Virus record (IMG/VR): IMGVR_UViG_3300028129_000005
Location: 1-64,000 of that record
DNA: 64,000 nt
Source: a virus
Direction: 5' to 3' (one strand)
Part shown: in pieces, positions 7,071 to 15,087 of the stretch
How the letters are laid out: every line of letters begins with the position of its first letter
Numbering within the stretch: the stretch's first letter is position 1
Translations under genes and position numbers: made by a program
Notes under the pieces: model-generated
What the model was told of the DNA's origin: nothing
The model's input: only the letters and a program-made list of their open reading frames with translations
Database searches by the model: none

Positions 7071-7515
7071 TCCAAAGTGTTAAAAAGGTGAAAAAAAGTG
7101 AAAAAAGGCCCCTGGGCACTGAAACAAAGCTTTAAATATGCGTATAATATAAACCAGAATAGGTCATATATGCAACTTCTCCAGACAACACTATATAATA
7201 GCTCCCAGGGCAGCTCTCCAGGGCTTCCCAGGGGCCTTTTTGCTCCAGGGGCTGTCCGGGGAGCCCTGGGAGCTCTCCAGGGCTGTTCCTGGACAGTTGC
7301 CTATAGAAGCACTATAGAGCTAGCTCTCCAGAGCAACCCTGACAAGCCGGATCACCGACATGTCCAGAGTCACCTGGAGCGTGGACAGTCCCCAGATGGC
7401 CAACAGTACCCTAGAATACAGAGGAGCCTAGAGAGACAGAGAGCCCTAGACAGCACCGGCAGTCACCGGCAAGCCCTGGTAAATAATTGCCCAAATATTA
7501 TACCGGGTCATAGAA
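7071..7515. other. GC-rich CCWGG-dense island between divergent promoters
   Basis: Bases about 7107-7480 are strikingly GC-rich for this AT-rich genome and are packed with CCAGG/CCTGG pentamers (about ten in 370 bases) and with overlapping inverted repeats such as GCCCTGGGAGCTCTCCAGGG. At 7088-7108 there is a tandem GTGAAAAAA. One frame is open across most of it from a GTG, but its product is low-complexity and its codons are unlike any neighbour, so I do not call a gene. A replication origin or a modification-dense control region is a reasonable guess. Confidence 0.6.
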
Positions 7516-7540
7516 ATTTAGTATATTAGCTATATAAACA
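7516..7540 (+). promoter_or_regulatory. rightward promoter-like element
   Basis: ATATTAGCTATATAA at 7523-7537 is an exact 15-base inverted copy of 7031-7045. It lies 15 bases before the ATG of the 44-residue frame. No TTTG box is present at the usual distance. Confidence 0.45.
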
Positions 7541-7552
7541 AATAGATACCTT

Positions 7553-7687
7553 ATGGAACAGAGTAAACAACAACGAGTAGAGGCTATTAGAGCCGAGATC
7601 ATCAAATTGAAGCTAGAAACACCTTATAGCCCAAAAATACCCAAATTACAACAGGAGCTAGATAGGCTTTTACAGGCCTCCGAGTAG
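7553..7687 (+). CDS. 44-residue helical peptide
   Basis: ATG 7553 to TAG 7685-7687. The product is charged and helical (MEQSKQQRVEAIRAEIIKL, then a Pro-containing turn and LQQELDRLLQ), so it looks like a helical hairpin. It follows the promoter-like element at 7516-7540. No family recognised. The reading frame and composition look protein-like despite the size. Confidence 0.5.
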   Translation: MEQSKQQRVEAIRAEIIKLKLETPYSPKIPKLQQELDRLLQASE

Positions 7688-7931
7688 TCACACTAAAACG
7701 CGAATTAACGTGTGGTGGGAGGGGGACCTTCCTTGGGGCATGCTCTAACATTAATTGTATAATTAGCAATAGTCAAAAAGCACTTAGCTAAATGTCAACC
7801 ACTTGTCTCGTGTGTGATTTAAGCAGTATATACCTATGAGTGCTCCTAGATAGAAATAATATAGAAAAGCAATGTTACCCAAGCTCAAATATTCTCGAGC
7901 GTGTAAAAACCAATAAAAATACCCTATGCGT
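7688..7931. other. gap without a supported gene
   Basis: Some 240 bases between the 44-residue frame and the disordered-protein gene. I see a G-rich run (GGTGGGAGGGGG) near 7712-7725 and no open frame with a usable start on the plus strand. The minus strand is open through here, but only as an extension of a frame antisense to the next gene. Confidence 0.4.
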
Positions 7932-7940
7932 GATATATAG
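7932..7940 (+). promoter_or_regulatory. RATATATAR motif
   Basis: GATATATAG ends 3 bases before ATG 7944. Same element as at 1016, 9172, 40868, 44205 and 61239. Confidence 0.5.
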
Positions 7941-7943
7941 AAT

Positions 7944-8462
7944 ATGAACCAACTAAATTCTCCATTTAATAAAGCGCATGCATTTGTAAATACTCCACAA
8001 GTACATACTTCAGATAATAGCCAGATGTCAAATAGTAATAATAAGTCGCTATCATCAAACGATTCACAAAACTCTAAGCAAAATTCACAAATGAGTGACC
8101 AGCAATCCAAGAACAAAGCGCAAGATACACATGTAGATAGTAAGCAAGCAAATTTAAATGATAAGCAAGCTCAAAATCAAGCTGCACCACCAGAAGATAC
8201 GTCAAGTTTCAGCCTTACAGACTATTTCAAACAGAAAGCACGAGATAGAATGATGAATCAAGTTTCGAGTAGTGCACAAGACACTCCTAACACAGCCGAA
8301 CAACCTGCAGATAATTCACCTAGTCCTAGTAAACCAAAGAAGAGTCCTAAAGATCCAATGAAGCCGACGAGCTTAATGCCGCCTCCAGTAAAGATGAAAC
8401 CACCCAATACATCGTTTACATCTTTTAAAACTCCTAAACTAAATATACCTAAATTTAGATAA
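7944..8462 (+). CDS. disordered Asn/Gln/Ser/Pro-rich protein
   Basis: 172 residues with no predicted fold. The first 90 are dominated by Asn, Ser, Gln and Asp. A short ordered-looking segment (SFSLTDYFKQKARDRMM) lies near 88-104. The rest is Pro/Lys/Ser-rich. The absence of globular sequence suggests a linker, scaffold or internal head component. The GATATATAG motif directly upstream, shared with virion genes, supports it being real and suggests late expression. No known family. Confidence 0.6.
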   Translation: MNQLNSPFNKAHAFVNTPQVHTSDNSQMSNSNNKSLSSNDSQNSKQNSQMSDQQSKNKAQDTHVDSKQANLNDKQAQNQAAPPEDTSSFSLTDYFKQKARDRMMNQVSSSAQDTPNTAEQPADNSPSPSKPKKSPKDPMKPTSLMPPPVKMKPPNTSFTSFKTPKLNIPKFR

Positions 8463-9171
8463 GAAGCGCGAACACGTCGCTCTTACTCCCCACTAGCCCT
8501 CCAAGTCTTTGAGAAAAAAAGTTCAGTATAAATGAAACTTTTCTGAGACCTAGCAGTATAACTTAAGTCTTTAAGTCCAAGGGTAAAACCCCGACGACAG
8601 TGCACACCCCTCACTAAGCCGTCACATGACTCCAAGGTCTCAAAGATGACCTTCTCTATTCCCTTTAATAACCCAAAAAAAGAGCCACACTATGACACTA
8701 AGTCGTCGGAGGTGCGGCGGCAGTTTAAGGACTTAGAGGTCTTAAACTAATAAAACACTCTTAATCAACGTTACTATCTACTAGGAGACAAGAAGGGCTT
8801 GGGAGAGTTGGACGCTTTTAGTATCGTTGACGGTGGGTGACGAGCGCACATTCACGTTATTGCCTCTATTAAAAGTGGACTATATTGAGTATGACACATT
8901 TGAGGGCTCAGAGACTCGGAGAGCGGCCCCACTACCTACCGGTACAGGGGACCTGATACTATATTAGAGTAAATTGCGATGGATTGATATTTGGATTAGA
9001 GTATTTTGAAGAAACATAAAATTGAAAAAATACGTTTTTTTAAAAGTCAATTCCAAATTTTCCCCTGACTTAGAGGGAGTATAGAGAGGCGGCGATGACT
9101 ATTTAGAAAAATTTCCTAACTCAAAAAATTTCCAAGACTAAGAAGTCCTAGGAGGAATTAGAGGAATCTGA
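8463..9171. other. long gene-free region with elevated GC
   Basis: About 710 bases with no open frame of useful length on either strand. Up to about 8990 the base composition is more balanced than in surrounding genes. Visible elements: repeated CAGTATAA (8524, 8557); a potential long-range pairing between AAGTCTTTAAGTCC near 8570 and GGACTTAGAGGTCTT near 8727; and an AT hairpin AATTGA...TCAATT around 9022-9053. GACTTAGAGG occurs at both 8730 and 9067. I found no tRNA. It may hold a noncoding RNA, an origin or packaging sequence. Confidence 0.45.
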
Positions 9172-9180
9172 GATATATAA
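9172..9180 (+). promoter_or_regulatory. RATATATAR motif
   Basis: GATATATAA lies 5 bases before ATG 9186 of the lipoprotein gene, at the end of the long gene-free stretch. It is the best isolated example of the element. Confidence 0.55.
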
Positions 9181-9185
9181 GGTAT

Positions 9186-10136
9186 ATGAAACAACTAAAC
9201 CACTTAATTCTAATGCTAGGAATCTTTCTTCTAGCCTCTTGTAGCACACAATTTCGATTGATGGGTTACGATCAAAATAACGATGTTTCGGCGCACAATG
9301 TGTCGACGTCGATGCAACACTTCGGAGATGTTAAAATAGACACGCTATCCGAATTTCAATTTAGAAATAAACTAAGAACAGATCTAAGCTTCAGATTAGA
9401 CTTTGCGCAATACGCATTGAGTCAACCGAGGTCATTTGATTGGAATAATAGATTACTAGGAAGACAATACGATTCTAGATGGAATAATTATTATTGGAGC
9501 TGGAATAGAGATCAGATGTGGAATGATTGGGCTTGGGGTTATACAGGCTGGAATTCTTGGGGCTCTCCTCATAGATGGTCACCATTTGGATATGATAGAT
9601 GGGGATATGGAATCTACTATGGTTGGAATAATCATGGCTGGGGATATGGAAACCATTATGGATGGTATGGTTCACACTTTAATAATTATTATGGAGGATG
9701 GCCGTATTATGGTAATAACGTCTATGGAATCCCAGGTTGGAGAAGTGGCAGAACAAATACAGTGCATATTAATGGCAGACGTTCAAGTATTAGAACTGAA
9801 GTAAATAATGGAAGAAGAACTAGAAGTACGACTACTAGAAGAAGCACTAATAATACTAGGAACAATGAGGTTATCATCAATAATAGTCCGAATAGAAATA
9901 ATAACACACGAGTAAGAGTTTATCAGAGACCCGAGAACAACTCTAATAATACAAACACTAGGCCAAGAATTATTAGAGAAAAACCGCCAGTGAGAAATAA
10001 TCGCCCAACGTTTAACAATAATTCTCGTCCATCTAATAATAATAGACCTGTGATTAATAATTCTCGTCCATCTAATACAAGATCTTCGACACCTGTTCGT
10101 TCAAGCTCTCCTCCTTCAAGAAAAAAGGGTAATTGA
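9186..10136 (+). CDS. lipoprotein with Trp/Tyr/Gly-rich and Arg/Asn-rich regions
   Basis: 316 residues. A signal peptide ends in the lipobox LLASC, with Cys19 as the lipidated residue. Residues 20-80 look ordered. About 85-185 is extremely rich in Trp, Tyr, Gly and Asn (GWGYGNHYGWYGSH-like). From 190 on it is Arg/Asn/Thr/Pro low complexity. It is presumably exported by the host lipoprotein pathway to a membrane, perhaps the cell surface. Phage-encoded lipoproteins are often superinfection-exclusion factors, which is a guess here. It could have been captured from a flavobacterial host, where such WGYG-rich lipoproteins occur. Confidence 0.8.
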   Translation: MKQLNHLILMLGIFLLASCSTQFRLMGYDQNNDVSAHNVSTSMQHFGDVKIDTLSEFQFRNKLRTDLSFRLDFAQYALSQPRSFDWNNRLLGRQYDSRWNNYYWSWNRDQMWNDWAWGYTGWNSWGSPHRWSPFGYDRWGYGIYYGWNNHGWGYGNHYGWYGSHFNNYYGGWPYYGNNVYGIPGWRSGRTNTVHINGRRSSIRTEVNNGRRTRSTTTRRSTNNTRNNEVIINNSPNRNNNTRVRVYQRPENNSNNTNTRPRIIREKPPVRNNRPTFNNNSRPSNNNRPVINNSRPSNTRSSTPVRSSSPPSRKKGN

Positions 10137-10153
10137 AACAATTAAGATTATTA

Positions 10154-10170
10154 GAGTATAATATTAAAGG
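10154..10170 (+). promoter_or_regulatory. AGTATAAT-type promoter element
   Basis: GAGTATAATATTAAAGG lies about 20-35 bases before ATG 10190. The same AGTATAATATTAAAG string is found at 10926-10943 before the LOG gene, and variants occur before other genes. Confidence 0.5.
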
Positions 10171-10189
10171 ATTAACTTAAACTTTTAAT

Positions 10190-10456
10190 ATGAATAACGT
10201 CTTATCAAAAATGATATACTGTGCACTAATCGTTAGTGTCATTGCAGCTATCTTTGCAATTCCAGCTGTATTAATAGCTCTCGTATCTTCATTCATTGCA
10301 TGGATATCAGGATGGTCGTTTGGATGGATCTTTTCAATAGGAATTACTGTTAATTTTTTAGTAGCTGCACATATACTAGACGATTTGTATACACAAATGC
10401 AGAATTTTAAAATAGATCTAGATTTTAAAGATGAAGAAGACGAAGACCTATTATAA
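10190..10456 (+). CDS. small membrane protein with acidic tail
   Basis: 88 residues. Two hydrophobic spans, about 8-36 and 43-62, are followed by a cytoplasm-like tail ending in a run of Asp/Glu (DEEDEDLL). The architecture resembles phage holins or other inner-membrane effectors, and no family is recognised. It follows the lipoprotein gene by 53 bases and precedes a small Cys-containing protein. Confidence 0.65.
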   Translation: MNNVLSKMIYCALIVSVIAAIFAIPAVLIALVSSFIAWISGWSFGWIFSIGITVNFLVAAHILDDLYTQMQNFKIDLDFKDEEDEDLL

Positions 10457-10492
10457 TAACTTAATATTATGATAAGATTAATACAAACTAAA

Positions 10493-10705
10493 ATGGCTAA
10501 GAAAACAACACATTGGAAAACCAAAGACGTAAATGGTATGAGAATGATGATATGTCAAAACTCAAAACCAACTATGAGTAAATATTCTGAATTTGCACCA
10601 GAGAACGGAGAATGCGACGAATGGTCCGAGGTTGGCACAGATACAACAGCTTCTTTATGTTGGAGATGTACTGGAAGATCAGTAAATAATATTAGATTAA
10701 AATAA
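10493..10705 (+). CDS. small Cys-containing protein
   Basis: 70 residues from ATG 10493 (MAKKTTHWK). An in-frame ATG at 10469 would add 8 residues. I prefer the later start because of its AAAATGGCT context. Four cysteines, the last two as CWRC, suggest a small zinc-binding knuckle, although the first pair is not a classic CxxC. No family recognised. A strong hairpin and then a terminator follow. Confidence 0.6.
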   Translation: MAKKTTHWKTKDVNGMRMMICQNSKPTMSKYSEFAPENGECDEWSEVGTDTTASLCWRCTGRSVNNIRLK

Positions 10706-10730
10706 TAAGATATTTTAAGATTCTAAAATT

Positions 10731-10764
10731 ATGATAATATGATATTTTGATATTATCATTTTAT
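10731..10764 (+). terminator. AT-rich hairpin terminator candidate
   Basis: A perfect 10-bp stem ATGATAATAT (10731-10740) pairs with ATATTATCAT (10750-10759), with a 9-base loop followed by TTTTA. It is 26 bases after the stop of the Cys-containing protein gene. Confidence 0.6.
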
Positions 10765-10872
10765 TCTACTAATTTATTAAAATATTACATTTCACCCAAA
10801 TAACATTGATATATAAACCATAAGTTTTATATTTAAACTTGAACGAATAGCTATACAGAAATAATTTATTTT

Positions 10873-10903
10873 AAGACCAATTCTAACGAATTGGTCTTTT
10901 TTT
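10873..10903 (+). terminator. intrinsic terminator
   Basis: An 11-bp stem AAGACCAATTC (10873-10883) with GAATTGGTCTT (10888-10898), loop TAAC, followed by a run of T. It separates the membrane protein group from the LOG-ClpC group. Confidence 0.9.
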
Positions 10904-10925
10904 ATCTAAACTTTTAGGAATATCT

Positions 10926-10943
10926 TAGTATAATATTAAAGTA
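10926..10943 (+). promoter_or_regulatory. AGTATAAT-type promoter element
   Basis: TAGTATAATATTAAAGTA lies just after the terminator and 22 bases before ATG 10965. It is the natural promoter for the LOG-YkuK-ClpC group. Confidence 0.55.
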
Positions 10944-10964
10944 TTCACATAATCAAAACACATA

Positions 10965-11630
10965 ATGAGTAACAATAGAAAATCTGAAGATGCTTGGCAG
11001 ATTCTAAGAATTCAGGGAGAATTCACAAAGGGGTTTGATACGTTTAATGAATTAGGTCCTTGTGTTTCTGTATTTGGAAGCGCTAGAACATTATCAACAA
11101 ATCCAATGTATAAAGAAGCTGAGAAAATTGGAAAGCTTCTCGTTGAAGCAGGGTTTGGTGTAATCACAGGAGGTGGTCCTGGAATTATGGAAGCTGCAAA
11201 TAAAGGAGCACATGAAGCATTAGGTAAAAGTATAGGTGTTGGAATTGAATTACCATTCGAAGCTAGCATGAACGATTACGTTGATTTAGGAGTCGAGAAC
11301 AGATATTTCTTTACACGAAAAGTAATGTTCCTTAAATATTCACAGGCATTTGTTATTTGCCCAGGAGGTGTTGGAACCTTAGATGAGTTATTCGAAGCCA
11401 TAACACTTGCACAATGCGGACATAATGTAAAATATCCTATTGTTCTTGTAGGTAGAGATTATTGGGAAGGTCTCGTAGATTGGATGCAAAATACTTTATG
11501 GAAACATGGTGCAATATGTCAAAAAGATTTTGATTTATTTAGAGTAGTTGATACTGCAGAAGAAGCAGTGTCTAAAATTACAGAGTATCATAATAAGTTT
11601 TCTAAGAATACCGACTCCACCAATTTCTAA
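10965..11630 (+). CDS. LOG-family nucleotide phosphoribohydrolase
   Basis: 221 residues. It has the two LOG (lysine decarboxylase-like, TIGR00730) signatures: GGGPGIMEAANKGA at 69-82 and PGGVGTLDE at 133-141. LOG enzymes release the base from nucleoside 5'-monophosphates. In plants and bacteria they activate cytokinins, while phage roles are unknown and could be nucleotide salvage or removal of a signalling nucleotide. The length is typical for a complete enzyme. It heads the group LOG, YkuK-like, ClpC-like. Confidence 0.9.
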   Translation: MSNNRKSEDAWQILRIQGEFTKGFDTFNELGPCVSVFGSARTLSTNPMYKEAEKIGKLLVEAGFGVITGGGPGIMEAANKGAHEALGKSIGVGIELPFEASMNDYVDLGVENRYFFTRKVMFLKYSQAFVICPGGVGTLDELFEAITLAQCGHNVKYPIVLVGRDYWEGLVDWMQNTLWKHGAICQKDFDLFRVVDTAEEAVSKITEYHNKFSKNTDSTNF

Positions 11631-11642
11631 TAAATATAATAG

Positions 11643-12098
11643 ATGAAGTTCAGAAGACTTGCTGATAAGTCGCAAATTGATTTAGCGACATATCTGAAAC
11701 AATACATAAAAAGAAATTCCAATAATTCAATTCGAATTTACGTAGGATGTGATTCACATGTAAAGGGTGAGTTTACAACATACGTAAGCACGGTTGTAAT
11801 TCATGTTGGAAATACTGGATGCCATGTTCTTTATAAGAAGGAAAAGGTAGAACCTATTCGAGATATGTGGAGAAAGTTATGGGGAGAAGTTGAAAGATCC
11901 GTCGAAGTTACACAATATCTTCGGGATAATGGGATAAATATACATACAATTGATTTAGACCTCAACCACCAAGAACAACACGCTTCTAATAAAGTAGTTA
12001 ACGCTGCGATAGGTTATGTTAAGTCTCTTGGAATTAAAGTAAGAATAAAGCCAGATATCTTACCTGCAATAGCAGCCGCAGATAATCTGTCAAAATAA
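11643..12098 (+). CDS. YkuK-like RNase H-fold protein
   Basis: 151 residues. The beta strand with Asp37 (IRIYVGCDSHV), a second acidic strand TIDLDL (103-106) and a C-terminal ADNLSK (Asp147) match the DUF458/YkuK group of RNase H-like proteins. Its nuclease function is predicted but not well studied. The position between LOG and ClpC is compact (12 bases after LOG). Confidence 0.75.
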   Translation: MKFRRLADKSQIDLATYLKQYIKRNSNNSIRIYVGCDSHVKGEFTTYVSTVVIHVGNTGCHVLYKKEKVEPIRDMWRKLWGEVERSVEVTQYLRDNGINIHTIDLDLNHQEQHASNKVVNAAIGYVKSLGIKVRIKPDILPAIAAADNLSK

Positions 12099-12146
12099 AC
12101 AATTCCTAAAAACGGAGTAAAATAAGTATAACAATTAAATTCTACA

Positions 12147-14150
12147 ATGGCAGAACAATTTGAAAATCCAGGAAAAGGCGGTAAAAGAAAAACACCTTAC
12201 GTTGATGAGTATGGAGAAGACCTAACAGCTGAAGCTGCAAAAGGAAATCTAGATCCTATTATCGGAAGGGAAAAAGAAGTGTATAGAATTTGCCAAATCC
12301 TATCGAGAAGAAAGAAGAATAATCCTATTATTTTAGGAGATCCTGGTGTAGGTAAGACTGCGTTAGTAGAGGCGATTGCACAAAGAATCGTAGATAAGAA
12401 AGTAGCAAGAACTCTTTTAAAGAAAAGAATAGTTTCTATCAATATTTCTAATATCGTAGCAGGTACAAAATATAGAGGTGAGTTTGAAGAAAGAATGAAA
12501 CTTATCGTTGAGGAATTAAAGAATAACAAAGACATCATTGTTTTTATCGATGAATTACATACAATCGTTGGAGCAGGTGGTGTTAGTGGATCTTTAGACG
12601 CTTCAAATATATTAAAACCTGCATTAGCGAGAGGACAAGTACAATGTATTGGTGCAACTACTTTAGATGAATATAGAGAAAATATTGAAGATGATGGTGC
12701 ACTTACTAGAAGATTCCAAGAAGTATTTATAGATCCACCTAGCGAGGAAGATACTATCGAAATCTTACAAAGAATTAAAGGAAACTATGAAGATTATCAT
12801 GCAGTTGAATATACTGATGATGCACTAGAAGCATGTGTCTCTCTTTCTACAAGGTATATTACAAGTAGAGAACTTCCTGATAAGGCTATTGATTTAATGG
12901 ATGAATCAGGTGCAAAAGTTCACTTAAGCGAAATCAAAGTACCTGTGCATATTAAAAGAGCGGAGACTGAGGTAGAAGCTTTAACACTTGACAAATTAAA
13001 GGCAGTTGAAGAACAAGACTATGAAAAAGCTGCTCACTTTAGAGATAAAGAAATTCAATCTAAGAATTTAATTGAAAAGAAAATATCTGCATGGGAAAAG
13101 TCACTAAGAGATAAAAAGAAAAAAGTAACAGCCGAAGATATTGCTGAAACTATTTCACAAGCAACAGGAATTCCTGTAACAAGAATGACAGGTGATGAAA
13201 GTAAAATAATCCTAGCAATGGAAACAGAGCTTAAGAAAATGATTATTGGACAAGATCAAGCAGTAGACGCACTCTCTAAGGTAATTAAAAGATCAAGAAC
13301 TGGTGTATCATCTGCTAAAAAACCTATAGGTTCTTTTATGTTCTTAGGACCAACTGGTGTTGGTAAAACAGAAACAGTAAAGGCGATTACTAATTATTAC
13401 TTTGGATCAGAAGATCATTTAATTAGAATTGATATGAGCGAATACATGGAAAAGTTTGCAGTATCAAGATTAATTGGTTCTCCTCCTGGATATGTTGGTC
13501 ATGAAGATGGCGGTCAATTAACAGAACAGGTTAGAAGAAGACCTTATTCGGTTGTACTTTTCGATGAAATTGAAAAAGCACACCCTGATGTATTCAATAC
13601 TTTACTACAAGTATTAGACGAAGGAAGATTAACAGATTCATTAGGAAGAACAGTTGACTTTACGAATACGATTATCATTATGACATCTAATGTCGGTGCT
13701 AAAAAAGTAAGTGAGTTCGGAACGGGTATTGGATTTGAAACTAAGAAATCTTCAATCGCTGGAAGAAAAGCACACACTGAAGCTATCATCGCAAAGGAAC
13801 TTAAAAATAAGTTTGCACCGGAATTTTTAAATAGATTAGATGATGTAGTATTATTCGACCAATTAAAGCATGAAGATATTCTTCAAATTGTTGATATTGA
13901 AGTTAGACACCTGGTAATTAGAATGTTTGATCAGAAATATAATATTAAAGTTACTAAGCAAGCAAAGGAATTCTTAGCAGAAAAAGGATATGATCCTGAT
14001 TATGGTGCAAGACCCTTGAAGAGAGCGGTTCAAACTTACATTGAAGATCTTTTAGCGGATGCTATTATTAAAGGAGAAATAGTTAGAGGAGACGAGGTGT
14101 ACACAATCAATCATACGAAGAAAGAAGATAAACTTTCTATTAAAAAGTAG
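12147..14150 (+). CDS. clpC: ClpC/ClpA-type double AAA+ unfoldase
   Basis: 667 residues, lacking the usual double Clp-N domain. First AAA+: Walker A GDPGVGKT 64-71, pore loop GTKYRGEF 106-113, Walker B IVFIDE 131-136. A short linker has a UVR motif (EEQDYEKAAHFRDKEI, about 288-303), as in ClpC. Second AAA+: Walker A GPTGVGKT 401-408, pore loop GYVG 448-451, Walker B VVLFDE 469-474. IGF at 528-530 sits where the ClpP-docking loop lies, so it should feed a ClpP, probably the phage one at 16231. Without an N-domain, substrate choice must come from other adaptors. Confidence 0.93.
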   Translation: MAEQFENPGKGGKRKTPYVDEYGEDLTAEAAKGNLDPIIGREKEVYRICQILSRRKKNNPIILGDPGVGKTALVEAIAQRIVDKKVARTLLKKRIVSINISNIVAGTKYRGEFEERMKLIVEELKNNKDIIVFIDELHTIVGAGGVSGSLDASNILKPALARGQVQCIGATTLDEYRENIEDDGALTRRFQEVFIDPPSEEDTIEILQRIKGNYEDYHAVEYTDDALEACVSLSTRYITSRELPDKAIDLMDESGAKVHLSEIKVPVHIKRAETEVEALTLDKLKAVEEQDYEKAAHFRDKEIQSKNLIEKKISAWEKSLRDKKKKVTAEDIAETISQATGIPVTRMTGDESKIILAMETELKKMIIGQDQAVDALSKVIKRSRTGVSSAKKPIGSFMFLGPTGVGKTETVKAITNYYFGSEDHLIRIDMSEYMEKFAVSRLIGSPPGYVGHEDGGQLTEQVRRRPYSVVLFDEIEKAHPDVFNTLLQVLDEGRLTDSLGRTVDFTNTIIIMTSNVGAKKVSEFGTGIGFETKKSSIAGRKAHTEAIIAKELKNKFAPEFLNRLDDVVLFDQLKHEDILQIVDIEVRHLVIRMFDQKYNIKVTKQAKEFLAEKGYDPDYGARPLKRAVQTYIEDLLADAIIKGEIVRGDEVYTINHTKKEDKLSIKK

Positions 14151-14177
14151 TATAATAATAAACTAATAACTTATTAA

Positions 14178-15077
14178 ATGAATTTTTCAAGTCAATTCTC
14201 AAAAACAATTACAAACATAGACGATATAGGAAGTGTATCACAACCACGTGATATGAAAGTAAAGGAATTAGCCCTTACAACTTTACCTATAGATCCTTAC
14301 ATGCCTATTGCTAATTTTGAAAATAGAAAATTCAACTGGAAATACTTTGCAGGTGAATTAACATGGTATCTACGAAAAGATAACGATGTAGATTATATAG
14401 GTCAATTTTCAGGATTCTGGTCTACATTAACTAATCCTAATTCAAATGAAATTAACTCAAACTACGGTTCACTATTATTTAATGAACAATTAGAATGGGT
14501 TGTAGATTCATTAAAAGCGGATCAAAACACGAGACAGGCGATAGCATTTCTTAATCAACCCAAATTTCAGTTTGAAGGTAATAAAGATTTTGTATGTACT
14601 ATGTACTTAAATTTCTTTATTAGAAATAATCAATTGAATATGAAAGTTCAAATGAGATCTAATGATGTGTTCTATGGATTAACGTTTGACGCACCTTTCT
14701 TTGCATTCGTTCACCAACATGTTCATCTATGGTTAAAAGACACATACCCTGAACTAGACCTAGGAGTATATTACCATTGTGCAGATAACTCTCATTTCTA
14801 CGAAAGACACTTCGAATTAGCAGCTAAAATTCAACAAGAAATTATAGAAGATTCTACACAATACGCAATGATAATAGATCAACCATTCTTTACCATTGAA
14901 GCGGGTAAGATGCTATTAACAGATCATGGATTATCCTTTATAGAAAAAGTAAACGAGACTATAGAAACTGAAAAACCTACACAGAAAGAATTCAGACAAA
15001 TTCTAGAATCATTCGCAGGTATTATTAATGAAGAAGAACTCATAGGAAAGGATGGAATACCCGAAATTCAGGATTAA
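14178..15077 (+). CDS. dCMP hydroxymethylase-like thymidylate synthase family enzyme
   Basis: 299 residues. The catalytic cysteine is C140 in DFVCT. The phosphate-binding segment is MRSNDV (159-164), followed by GLTFDAPF with Asp171 where thymidylate synthases have the dUMP-selecting Asn of PFNIASY. SHFYERHF (205-212) closes the active site. DFxCT, INSNYG and RSNDV with a following Asp are all shared with T4 gp42, the dCMP hydroxymethylase. The Asn-to-Asp change is known to switch preference from dUMP to dCMP. It probably forms hydroxymethyl- or methyl-dCMP. It overlaps an upstream alternative start of the next gene. Confidence 0.82.
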   Translation: MNFSSQFSKTITNIDDIGSVSQPRDMKVKELALTTLPIDPYMPIANFENRKFNWKYFAGELTWYLRKDNDVDYIGQFSGFWSTLTNPNSNEINSNYGSLLFNEQLEWVVDSLKADQNTRQAIAFLNQPKFQFEGNKDFVCTMYLNFFIRNNQLNMKVQMRSNDVFYGLTFDAPFFAFVHQHVHLWLKDTYPELDLGVYYHCADNSHFYERHFELAAKIQQEIIEDSTQYAMIIDQPFFTIEAGKMLLTDHGLSFIEKVNETIETEKPTQKEFRQILESFAGIINEEELIGKDGIPEIQD

Positions 15078-15087
15078 CACTAGGACG

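Noticed and set aside
7098-7529. 143-codon plus-strand frame from a GTG across the GC-rich island
   Set aside because: It stays open because the island has few AT-rich stops. The product is low complexity (Gly, Leu, Gln, Arg), no promoter or start context supports it, and codon use is unlike the neighbours.
7784-8116. Minus-strand 110-codon frame with hydrophobic product
   Set aside because: Half of it is antisense to the disordered-protein gene, it has no internal start for the remainder, and no promoter module faces left here.
9475-9907. Overlapping frames in the lipoprotein gene
   Set aside because: Repetitive Trp/Tyr/Gly and Arg/Asn codons create open alternative frames. Signal peptide and lipobox identify the real frame.
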